Of a stretch of 64,000 nucleotides of DNA, positions 34,684 to 42,985 are shown one piece after another. Origin of the DNA: Lysobacterales bacterium (GTDB taxonomy: Bacteria; Pseudomonadota; Gammaproteobacteria; Xanthomonadales; Ahniellaceae); assembly GCA_016703225.1 (NCBI GenBank), contig JADJCM010000003.1, forward strand, positions 806,001-870,000. The letters run 5' to 3'. Within the stretch, counting starts at the first letter, position 1, and each line of letters begins with the position of its first letter. The position numbers and the translations under genes are program-made. The notes below the pieces were generated by a model. It did no database searches. It saw only the letters and a list, made by a program, of their open reading frames with translations, and was not told the origin of the DNA.

Positions 34684-37607
34684 TCAGAACTCGAAGCCGT
34701 CGAGCAGCAGGCGATCGGCGATGGCGTCGACGCTGAAGGCCTGGTTGACGCGGGTGACATTGCCCTGCACATCGCGGATCTCGACACGCAGGTGGCGGTC
34801 GCTGGCGGTGCTGATCGGCGTCGACAACGCGATGACGTAGCGGCCATCGCCGAGCGCACTCGCGAGGTCTGCGAGTTCGCTGTCGGCGGCGCGGCCATTG
34901 ACCGCGAAGTCGGCACGTACCGACAGCGTGCCGAGGGCGAGCCCCGAATGATTGTCGGCAGCGGCGAAGCGCAGTGCCTCGATGGCCGTCGCGTTGAGCC
35001 CGGGTCGCGGCGAACTCACCGTCAGCGTCGGCTTCAAGTCATCGAGCAGGAAGCCATAGGCAGGGTTGCCGGTGTCGATCGCGGCACCGAGGTCAATCCA
35101 GCGCACGAACATCAGTTTCTCTTCTTCCGTCAGCGGCTGCATCGGTGGCGGAGGCATGATCGTGCCGCTGAAGTCGAGATCGGCCTCGTTGGCGTTGGCG
35201 CCCGCCGGTAGCGTCGCGGCATTGCCGGGCACGCTCTCGGTCGGATGATCGGCATTGCTCCAGCCGTCGAGACGCTGCCCGAACAGCTTCCAGATCAGCA
35301 GGCTCCTGCGGCTCTGGAAGCTGCGGATGTAGCGGCTGGCATTGGTCTGGCGCCAGCGGCCATTCGCGATCACCGGCGGATGCCCGTACTGCGCGTTCTC
35401 GTCGGCGGCCAGGCGGCGATAGTCACCAGGCAGGCCATTGACGACCGTGGTATCGGCCAGATTCAAATTGCCCGGCGGATTCGTGCCCTGGTGGCAACCG
35501 ACACAACGCGCCTGCAGGATCGGGCGGATATCACGCAGGAACTCGACGCTCACCGCACCGTTGTTCTCCACGCGCAGGCCGGGATCGCCACCGGGCGCGC
35601 TGCGCGTCAGCAGCGGGGTCTGTCGACTCAGGTCGAACAGCGCGTAGCTCGGCAGGCTCGCGGCCGTGCTCTCGAACGCGAGCGGCTGCTGGCTATGCGC
35701 ATGACAACCACCGCAGTCGGCGCGCAACTCGCCCGGCCGCACCTGGTGCCAGGTCTGGGCCATGTTCAGCAGCATGCCGTTGCGGTCGAGCGTCTGGAAC
35801 GTGAACGGCGTATCGGCCGCGAGCTTGGCGAGAAAACTGGTGTCCGGGTTGCCTTCGAGATCGAGCACCGGCTGGCCCTGGCCATTGAACTTGCGCAGCG
35901 GAATCTCGCCGAGGATGCGCAGGCGCTCTTCGGCATGGCTGGTGAACTGACGGCCGATGTTCGGCCCGTAGCTGCGATGGCTGTGCGGCTCCATGCCGAC
36001 CACGCGCACTGCCCAGATGTCGCTGTTGTTGTACTTGCCGGCATCGGCGCCCTGGCTACCCCAGTTGCCGGACTGGCCGTTCTCGCCGGTATTGAAGGCA
36101 TCCAGGCCATCGAAGGTGTTCGACCACGACAGCACCAGTCCCGGAAAACTCTCGCGCTTGTAGAAGCTCGACGTACCCACGAGGCCATGCGCGCCGCCCG
36201 CGGGCAGCGCCGCGTGCACGCTGCCGTCATTCGGCAGCCACGGCAGCGTCGCCGGCTCGGCCACGCCATGCACCGCTTGATACGGCACCACCGCGCGCGG
36301 CCAGGCTTCGTTGTACGCCGGATTGTTCTTGATCAACACCAGATCGGCGGGGCTGTTGAGAACGTTGCCGCCGGGCGCGAGATAGAGGCCGGCGTCGTAA
36401 TACGGCAGCGGCGTCGGCCGATTCAGATCATTCGCGGGACCGGGCGTCCACACCACCAGCAGATCGTTGTTCGGCGCCGCCGAGGGATGCGTGAACTTGC
36501 CGACACGGGTGACGCCATCGGCTCCGATCGGTGCGGCTTCGTCCTGCGCGGTGGTGAACGGCGTGATCGAGTACAGCCCGCGCGGCGTGAATCCCATGCG
36601 GAAGTCGTAGCGGTAACCGGCGCCAACGGTTTGCGCGATCGCCGGGTTCTCGGCCGGAAATGCGCTATGGAACCCGGGCATGCCAGGCGGCGGATTCAGC
36701 GGCAGCCGATACAACGCGCCGAAGCCGTTGGCGTTCAAGTTGTAGTAGTCGAGGATGACCAGATCGGAATTGCCGAGCTGGGTCATGAAGTGGAAGGCAC
36801 GATCATTGTTGAACGCGCTCGCGATCGGCCCCCAATTGCGGCCGTCCGGCCAGATCGACCAGATGCCCCACAGGCGGCGGTCGCGCAGACCCTGGCTCTC
36901 ATGCGTGCTGAACATGATCCGGCCATCGCGCAGGATGGTTGGATGCAGGGCGCTGGAAATGTTCATCGGCGCGATCGGGGTGACGTTCTGGCCGTCCTCG
37001 TCCATCACGTACAACTGCAGCGTCGGATTGGTATAGGCCTTCGGCGGCTCGAAGCCATTGCGATTGCTGGTGAATGCGATCTTGCCGCCCGGCAGCGGGC
37101 AGGGGCCAAGATTGAGGATGCCATAGCCGAGCCGATTGAACTGGCCCGGCGGATTCAGCGGATTGCTCTCGTCCCAGTTCCCGGCGCCGGTGTTCGGCGT
37201 GAACTCGCCGTGCGTGAGCTGCTCGATCGCACGCGTCTGCAAATGGATGCGGAAGATATCGGCGCCGGCATGCGGCAAGCCACGCTGCGGGTTGATTGCT
37301 GCCGGTCGCATGTCCGGGAAATAGCTGTAGTAGACCCACTGCGCATCGAACGACAGGAACGGGTCGGTGACGCTGCCGTTGCCGCCGGCGACCAGCACCT
37401 CTTCGCTGCCGTTCGGGTGCAGCAGCATCAGATCAGCCCGGGATCGATCTCGGCCGGGTGAAACACCTCCGGCCAGGTGGTGTTGACGTTGTCGCCGAAA
37501 CGCGGCTGGCGCACATAGACGATGTCGTAGCTCACCACCTGCGCGCAGACCTCGCCCGCGAACACCGCCGCGAGCAAACACCCGATCAGCTTCCATCCGC
37601 TTCGCAT
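34684..37607 (-). CDS. Exported di-heme cytochrome-like protein with C-terminal LLLDGFEF tail, one apparent frameshift
   Basis: The repaired product is about 974 aa. It has a signal peptide (MRSGWKLIGCLLAAVFAGEV, CAQ), a beta-propeller-like (TolB/WD40-like) N-terminal region (GKIAFTSNRNGFEPPK), two CxxCH heme motifs (CGGCH, CVGCH), a PSD1-type cytochrome segment (MPPPPMQPLTEEEKLMFVRW) and a final beta-sandwich ending DRLLLDGFEF. The signal region, from 37607 to about 37440, is out of frame with the rest; one added base in the CCC run at 37437-37439 joins FHPAEIDPG to ADLMLLHPNG. Otherwise intact, so a sequencing deletion is likely. Role: probably an extracellular or periplasmic oxidoreductase. 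Confidence 0.85.
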
Positions 37608-37879
37608 CACCCAGCCCCGCTCATGCCATCCACGGCGGCGAACGCTAACGCCGCCATCGATCCTGGACTGTGACGCGCGCTGCCTTTGTGGGTCCGCATT
37701 TGTTCGGACGCTCTCACCGCATCTCCCCGAACCGTTCCAACCGAGGCTCCAGCGACTACCGTCGAACCCGCCGGCAGGGACTTTCCCGGCATCCACTCCT
37801 GGTCAATTCTCAATGCGCAGATGGTCGCGCGCGACCTGATCCCGGCCGCATGACATGCCCGCCGTCGCGTCCATCGGCA

Positions 37880-38149
37880 TTATGCGGCCGCGGTCGCGAG
37901 ATTCAGTTCGCCGCGTTCGGCCAGACTTCGGTGCAAGGAAGCTGCGCTCAGGTCGAAGCCATTGGGCCAGGACAATGCGCCGAGTTCGATGAAGTGTCGG
38001 CTGAAATACGCCGGATCGCGCAGCGGCGCCGTCATGGTTGTGTTCGCCTCAACGAAGTGCGCGAAGTCGTACACACCTCCAGAACCATCCGAGAAGTGCA
38101 GCAGCAGGCAGTAACCCTGCTTCGGCTCAACGCTGACCAGCTTAATCAT
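37880..38149 (-). CDS. DUF2442 family protein (putative antitoxin partner)
   Basis: An 89-aa protein MIKLVSVEPKQGYCLLLHFS with GGVYDFAHFVE and YFSRHFIELGALSWPNGFDL, typical of DUF2442. Such proteins usually pair with DUF4160, encoded immediately upstream (overlap of 8 bp). The pair is widely regarded as toxin-antitoxin-like, although the direct activity has not been settled. The start at ATG 38149 is determined by the family N-terminus. Confidence 0.88.
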   Translation of the reverse strand: MIKLVSVEPKQGYCLLLHFSDGSGGVYDFAHFVEANTTMTAPLRDPAYFSRHFIELGALSWPNGFDLSAASLHRSLAERGELNLATAAA

Positions 38150-38408
38150 TGTCCGCTCCCGAGATTCGAAAGAGGGGCAGCAACGCCTGAGCGTTGTCCC
38201 AATTCTGCGCCAGTTCTGCGGCATGGTCGAGACACCATTGCTTGACGAGAACATGGGCGCGTTTCGGCAGTGCGCCCTCGAAGATCGATCCGTCAACAAT
38301 GGATACCAGCGCCTCCCGGCCCTGATACTCCACGCGCATGTGCGGCGGTGGATGATCCGCGAAGTACATGCGCACATAGATCCCGAAGAAACTGGCGATG
38401 ATCGGCAT
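38142..38408 (-). CDS. DUF4160 family protein (putative toxin partner)
   Basis: An 88-aa protein starting MPIIASFFGIYVRMYFADHP, with PPHMRVEYQGREALVSIVDG, the classic DUF4160 pattern (PPH-HV-Y-G-EA). It overlaps the following DUF2442 gene by 8 bp, so the two form a translationally coupled unit. Its start is ATG 38408; the longer upstream frame is not family-like. Confidence 0.88.
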   Translation of the reverse strand: MPIIASFFGIYVRMYFADHPPPHMRVEYQGREALVSIVDGSIFEGALPKRAHVLVKQWCLDHAAELAQNWDNAQALLPLFRISGADND

Positions 38409-38472
38409 GGCTACATGTTCCACTGGGCCAGGGATCGAGTCTACCTGCCCGCCCGCAATCCACCCGCCCGGA

Positions 38473-38679
38473 TCACTCCGAAGACCGATCACGGCCCTGC
38501 TGCTTGCCGATGCGGGCGAAGTCCATCATCTCTTCGAGCCACTGCAGACGCTGCGCGGGAGTGCGGCGCATGAAGCTCTCCTTGCGCCAGTGCTCGGCGT
38601 CTTCCCAGGTGCCCCAGCGCTCGCTTGGTTCGTCGATGCGATCAAGGATCGGATTGGATTTGGGATCGTTGGCGTTCAT
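38473..38679 (-). CDS. Small partner protein of a nucleotidyltransferase
   Basis: A 68-aa hydrophilic helical protein (MNANDPKSNPILDRIDEPSE, then RTPAQRLQWLEEMMDFARIG) whose start overlaps the 3' end of the nucleotidyltransferase gene by 38 bp. The two are translationally coupled. Such two-gene units occur widely as putative MNT/HEPN-like or AbiE-like toxin-antitoxin systems, but this protein shows no recognisable HEPN motif. Confidence 0.7.
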   Translation of the reverse strand: MNANDPKSNPILDRIDEPSERWGTWEDAEHWRKESFMRRTPAQRLQWLEEMMDFARIGKQQGRDRSSE

Positions 38680-39145
38680 GCAGTTGCTGAATATCGCTCA
38701 GGTCTTTCGGGCGGCCGGCGGCTTGCTTCATTTGTACCAGATGCTCGACACAGGCGACCCGGCAGTGGGTACGGCGCAGCGCGACCGTGGTCGCAGCCGC
38801 ATCCAATTCGGCATATTCGATCGGATTCTCTACGAACAAATCGACATCCGGGCGCGCACTGGAAAGATCGTAGAAACTCATGACCCGCATGCCCTTGTCA
38901 CTGATCCACGATTGGCGAATGGCCGGGTCTGCGAATCCGCGTGGATCCGCCGGGATCTTCGCGCGAAATCCAGCGCCCAACAGCGCATCGACGGCCGCGA
39001 GTGCGTTGGCTCGCTGCAAGTCGAGAATCAGGTCAAGGTCTGCCGTGATCCGATCCACACCTCGAAGCACTACTGCGACACCGCCGACGCACACATAGCG
39101 AACGCCGGCGTCGTTCAGTGTCTCAAAGATGCTTTCGATGTCCAT
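38642..39145 (-). CDS. Nucleotidyltransferase (DUF6036/AbiEii-like)
   Basis: A 167-aa protein with the nucleotidyltransferase core: VRYVCVGGVAVVLRGVDRIT followed by ADLDLILDLQRANALAAVDA; the conserved GG and DLDL acidic pair of the catalytic site are intact. A C-terminal segment HLVQMKQAAGRPKDLSDIQQ is typical of this family. The start at ATG 39145 is 14 bp after the icmF stop on the same strand, and its 3' end overlaps the small partner. Probably a toxin-antitoxin-like or defence pair. Confidence 0.85.
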   Translation of the reverse strand: MDIESIFETLNDAGVRYVCVGGVAVVLRGVDRITADLDLILDLQRANALAAVDALLGAGFRAKIPADPRGFADPAIRQSWISDKGMRVMSFYDLSSARPDVDLFVENPIEYAELDAAATTVALRRTHCRVACVEHLVQMKQAAGRPKDLSDIQQLHERQRSQIQSDP

Positions 39146-39159
39146 GGCTGAGGTCCGGT

Positions 39160-42100
39160 CTACATGTTCCGCCGGTACTCGCCGCCGACGTCGTAGAGGG
39201 CGTGGCTGATCTGGCCGAGGCTGTGCGTCTTCACGGCTTCGATCAGGGCGGTGAACAAGTTTTCGCGGCGGCGGGCGGTGGATTGGAGGAATGCGAGGCC
39301 ATGCGCGCTGACCCGGCCCTCACCCTCGGTCCCTCTCCCGGGGGGAGAGGGAAGACAAGCAGTGTTCCGCAAGGACTGATACGTCGCGACGTTGTCGATC
39401 TGCTGCTGCTTCTCGGCTTCGGTCGAGCGGATCAATTCGATCTCGGTCGCGACTTCGCCGCCGTGTTCGCGCGGCAGGTAGGTGTTGACGCCGATCAGCG
39501 GCAGCGAGCCGTCGTGCTTCTTCTGCTCGTAGTACATCGACTCTTCTTGAATCTTGCCGCGCTGGTACATCGTATCCATCGCGCCGAGCACGCCGCCGCG
39601 TTCGCTGATGGCTTCGAACTCCTTGTACACGGCCTCCTCGACGATGTCGGTCAACGCCTCGACGACGAAACTGCCCTGCCACGGGTTCTCGCAGAAATTC
39701 AATCCCAGCTCGCGGTTGATGATCAGCTGGATGGCCACCGCACGCCGCACCGACTCCTCGGTCGGCGTGGTGATCGCTTCGTCGTAGGCGTTCGTGTGCA
39801 GCGAATTGCAGTTGTCGAACAACGCGTACAGCGCTTGCAGCGTGGTGCGGATGTCGTTGAACTGGATCTCCTGCGCGTGCAGCGAACGGCCGCTGGTCTG
39901 GATGTGGTACTTGAGCATCTGGCTGCGCTCGTTCGCACCGTAGCGCTCGCGCATCGCGCGTGCCCAGATGCGGCGCGCGACACGGCCGATCACCGTGTAT
40001 TCCGGGTCCATGCCGTTGCTGAAGAAGAAGCTCAGGTTCGGCGCGAAGTCGTCGATTTTCATGCCGCGCGCGAGGTAGTACTCGACGATGGTGAAACCGT
40101 TCGAGAGCGTGAACGCCAGCTGCGAGATCGGGTTCGCGCCGGCTTCGGCGATGTGGTAGCCGGAGATCGACACCGAATAGAAGTTGCGCACGCGCTGGTC
40201 GACGAAATACTGCTGGATGTCGCCCATCATGCGCAGCGCGAACTCGGTCGAGAAGATGCAGGTGTTCTGCGCCTGGTCCTCCTTGAGAATGTCGGCCTGC
40301 ACCGTGCCGCGCACGGACTGCAGTGTCTCCGCCTTGATGCGCGCGTACACCTCGGGCTCGACGACCTGGTCGCCGGTGACGCCGAGCAGGCCAAGGCCGA
40401 GGCCATCATTCCCGTCCGGCAACATGCCGTGGTAACTCGGGCGGTGCTTGCCCTCGAACAGCTTCTCGATGGTGTTGTGCGCACGGTCCCAGCGCGCCTG
40501 GTCGGCACGCAGGTACTTCTCGACCTGCTGGTCGATCGCGCAGTTCATGAACATCGCCAGGATGATCGGCGCCGGTCCGTTGATGGTCATCGACACGGAT
40601 GTGGTCGGCGCGCACAGGTCGAAGCCGGAATAGAGCTTCTTCATGTCGTCGAGCGTCGGCACATTGACGCCGGAGTTGCCGATCTTGCCGTAGATGTCCG
40701 GGCGCGGCGCCGGGTCTTCGCCGTACAGCGTGACCGAGTCGAACGCCGTCGACAGCCGCGCCGAAGCCTGACCATTGCTCAGGTAATGGAAGCGGCGGTT
40801 GGTGCGCTCGGGCGTGCCCTCGCCGGCAAACATGCGCGTCGGGTCCTCGCCGCTGCGCCGGTACGGATAGACGCCGCCGGTGTACGGATACGCACCCGGC
40901 AGATTCTCCTTCTGCAGAAAACGCAGCTGGTCGCCCCAGTCGCGCATGGTCGGCGCCGCGATCTTCGGGATCTTTTGGTGGCTCATCGACTCGCGGTAGT
41001 TCTCGACGCGGATGACCTTGTCGCGCACCGTGTATTCGTTGAACTCGCTGGTGATCGACGCGCGCCGCTGCGGCCATTCGCGCAACAGGTTCAGCGCGTC
41101 GTTGGACAGCGCCTTGATCGCCTCGTTGTAGCGCTGGCGCAGGGTCAGCAGGGAGCGGTCGATCATCTCGCTTTCTCCCCTCTCCCCCCGGGAGAGGGGC
41201 TGGGGGTGAGGGACAGCCTGCCACGAAGCTTCCCGCAAGCCCGCTCCCTCACCCTCGGTCCCTCTCCCGGTGGGAGAGGGATGCAGAGCCTGTGGCGCAT
41301 ACAACTCCAGGGGCTTCGGCAACGCCGGGTCCTCGAGGTCACGCAGGGCTTCGTAATAGCTCTGCGCCTTGCTCGCGATCTCGGACTGTGATTCAACGGA
41401 ACGGTTGATGCCGCGGCCCTGCTCGGCAATCTCGGCCAGGTAGCGCGTGCGGTTGCCAGGGATCAGCACGGTGGCGCGTGGTTCGCGCAGCGAGGTGTCG
41501 ATGTCGGGCGTCCACTTCGCTTCCGGCAACTGCAACTTGGTTCGCAGCAAGCGACACAGGTTCGCGAACATCCAGCCGATACCGGGGTCGTTGAACTGGC
41601 TCGCGATCGTCTGATAGACCGGCACCTCCTCGTCGGCGAGCTTGAACGCGACGCGGTTGCGCTTCCACTGTTTGCGCACGTCGCGCAGCGCATCTTCGGC
41701 GCCGCGTCTGTCGAACTTGTTCAACACCACGAGTTCGGCGAAATCGAGCATGTCGATCTTCTCGAGCTGGCTCGGCGCGCCGAAGTCGCTGGTCATGACA
41801 TAGACCGGGAAGTCGACCAGGTCGACGATCTCCGAATCCGACTGGCCGATGCCGGCGGTCTCCACCATGACCAGGTCGTAGCCCTGGCCGCGCAGGAACG
41901 CGATGCAGTCCTTGAGCACCGCATTCGTCGCGACGTGCTGGCGCCGGGTCGCCATCGAACGCATGAACACGCGCGGGCTGCGCAGGGAGTTCATGCGAAT
42001 GCGATCGCCGAGCAGGGCGCCGCCGCTGCGACGGCGGGTCGGATCAACCGAGATCACCGCGATGCGCATCTCCGGGAAGCTGGCGAGGAAGCGGTTCAGC

Positions 42101-42831
42101 AGTTCATCGGTCACCGAGGACTTGCCGGCGCCGCCGGTGCCGGTCAGCCCGATCACCGGCGTCTTGCCGCCGGCCAGCTGCCATTGCTTGCGCAGCGTGG
42201 TCAACTCGGAATCGCTGAACTCGCCGTTCTCGATCGCCGACAGCATCCGCCCGACCGCAATCTCATCGTCCATCGAAACCGAAAAAACGGGGTCAGAGTC
42301 CTTTTCCCGGGCGATCGCGGCGCCAGCATGTTTGTTGCCGACCGGAAATGGACTCTGACCCCGTTTTCCATGCCGCTGTCCGGTGCGGCGGACCAGATCT
42401 TCGATCATCGCGACCAGGCCCATGGCCATGCCGTCGTTGGGGTGGTAGATGCGCTCGACGCCGTAGTCCTGCAGCTCGCGGATTTCCTCCGGCGTGATGG
42501 TGCCGCCACCGCCGCCGAACACGCGGATATGCGCTGCGCCGCGTTCCTTGAGCATGTCGACCATGTACTTGAAATACTCGACATGGCCGCCTTGGTACGA
42601 ACTCAGCGCGATGCCGTCGGCGTCTTCCTGAAGCGCAGCGCGCACCACGTCCTCGACCGAGCGGTTGTGACCGAGGTGCACCACTTCCACGCCCTGCGCC
42701 TGGATCAGCCGGCGCATGATGTTGATCGCGGCATCGTGGCCGTCGAACAGGCTGGCGGCGGTGACAAAGCGCAGCGGCGTCGCCTCGCTCAAGCGTTCGG
42801 CGGCGGGCATCTGGCTCGCGGGTGTGCTCAT
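39160..42831 (-). CDS. icmF: Fused isobutyryl-CoA mutase IcmF with three repeat-derived insertions
   Basis: IcmF is an adenosylcobalamin-dependent acyl-CoA mutase that interconverts isobutyryl- and n-butyryl-CoA and carries its own G-protein chaperone. The 1223-aa product has the B12-binding domain (SLFDGHDAAINIMRRLIQ, cobalt-ligand His near 32; HLGHNRSVEDVV), a MeaI-type GTPase domain (TGTGGAGKSS near 231; ISVDPTRRRSGGALLGDR) and the mutase barrel (TTSVSMTINGPAP; FAPNLSFFFSNGMDPEYTVI; QTSGRSLHAQEIQFND) ending DVGGEYRRNM. GGAG lies upstream of the ATG at 42831. Three palindromic repeats are inserted in frame (42284-42367, 41176-41280, 39317-39352). A leucine dehydrogenase and isovaleryl-CoA dehydrogenase lie nearby. 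Confidence 0.94.
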   Translation of the reverse strand: MSTPASQMPAAERLSEATPLRFVTAASLFDGHDAAINIMRRLIQAQGVEVVHLGHNRSVEDVVRAALQEDADGIALSSYQGGHVEYFKYMVDMLKERGAAHIRVFGGGGGTITPEEIRELQDYGVERIYHPNDGMAMGLVAMIEDLVRRTGQRHGKRGQSPFPVGNKHAGAAIAREKDSDPVFSVSMDDEIAVGRMLSAIENGEFSDSELTTLRKQWQLAGGKTPVIGLTGTGGAGKSSVTDELLNRFLASFPEMRIAVISVDPTRRRSGGALLGDRIRMNSLRSPRVFMRSMATRRQHVATNAVLKDCIAFLRGQGYDLVMVETAGIGQSDSEIVDLVDFPVYVMTSDFGAPSQLEKIDMLDFAELVVLNKFDRRGAEDALRDVRKQWKRNRVAFKLADEEVPVYQTIASQFNDPGIGWMFANLCRLLRTKLQLPEAKWTPDIDTSLREPRATVLIPGNRTRYLAEIAEQGRGINRSVESQSEIASKAQSYYEALRDLEDPALPKPLELYAPQALHPSPTGRGTEGEGAGLREASWQAVPHPQPLSRGERGESEMIDRSLLTLRQRYNEAIKALSNDALNLLREWPQRRASITSEFNEYTVRDKVIRVENYRESMSHQKIPKIAAPTMRDWGDQLRFLQKENLPGAYPYTGGVYPYRRSGEDPTRMFAGEGTPERTNRRFHYLSNGQASARLSTAFDSVTLYGEDPAPRPDIYGKIGNSGVNVPTLDDMKKLYSGFDLCAPTTSVSMTINGPAPIILAMFMNCAIDQQVEKYLRADQARWDRAHNTIEKLFEGKHRPSYHGMLPDGNDGLGLGLLGVTGDQVVEPEVYARIKAETLQSVRGTVQADILKEDQAQNTCIFSTEFALRMMGDIQQYFVDQRVRNFYSVSISGYHIAEAGANPISQLAFTLSNGFTIVEYYLARGMKIDDFAPNLSFFFSNGMDPEYTVIGRVARRIWARAMRERYGANERSQMLKYHIQTSGRSLHAQEIQFNDIRTTLQALYALFDNCNSLHTNAYDEAITTPTEESVRRAVAIQLIINRELGLNFCENPWQGSFVVEALTDIVEEAVYKEFEAISERGGVLGAMDTMYQRGKIQEESMYYEQKKHDGSLPLIGVNTYLPREHGGEVATEIELIRSTEAEKQQQIDNVATYQSLRNTACLPSPPGRGTEGEGRVSAHGLAFLQSTARRRENLFTALIEAVKTHSLGQISHALYDVGGEYRRNM
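39317..39352. repeat. Single palindromic repeat inside the C-terminal region of icmF
   Basis: A hairpin-forming sequence (TCGGTCCCTCTCCCGGGGGG, then AGAGGGA) matches one arm of the 41176-41280 element. It adds about a dozen residues (LPSPPGRGTEGEG on the coding strand) near the C-terminus, between YQSLRN and the conserved terminal helices, without disrupting the frame. Confidence 0.8.
41176..41280. repeat. Inverted pair of palindromic repeats between the G domain and mutase of icmF
   Basis: Two arms of roughly 34 bp (ending at 41213 and starting at 41245) are inverted copies of one another, each with an inner CTCTCCC...GGGAGAG hairpin. In the protein they encode a linker rich in Gly, Arg, Pro and Glu between PLELYAPQ and MIDRSLLTLRQR. 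The frame is intact. Confidence 0.85.
42284..42367. repeat. 18-bp perfect inverted repeat element inside icmF between B12 and G domains
   Basis: The arms 42284-42301 and 42350-42367 are perfect inverted repeats (AAAACGGGGTCAGAGTCC) separated by 48 bp. The element encodes RGQSPFPVGNKHAGAAIARE plus flanks within the linker between the B12-binding domain and the G domain. I have an impression that this arm sequence is common in xanthomonad genomes, which I could not test here. Confidence 0.85.
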
Positions 42832-42985
42832 CGGGAACTCCGGTGCATCGAGGTGAGGCGCGCATTGTAGCGACGCCATCGGCGCGATTGGCCCGCTGCC
42901 GGAGTCCGTGCGCAGCGGTACGGAAATGTTCCGGAAACGCTAAGCTCCGACGATTCGAGCCCCATCCTGCCCCAAGGAGCCGCGC

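Noticed and set aside
35245..37461. 738-aa plus-strand open frame opposite the di-heme protein gene
   Set aside because: Antisense to a gene with CxxCH motifs and a signal peptide.
39118..41391. 757-aa plus-strand open frame opposite icmF
   Set aside because: Antisense to a strongly conserved mutase; no recognisable domain.
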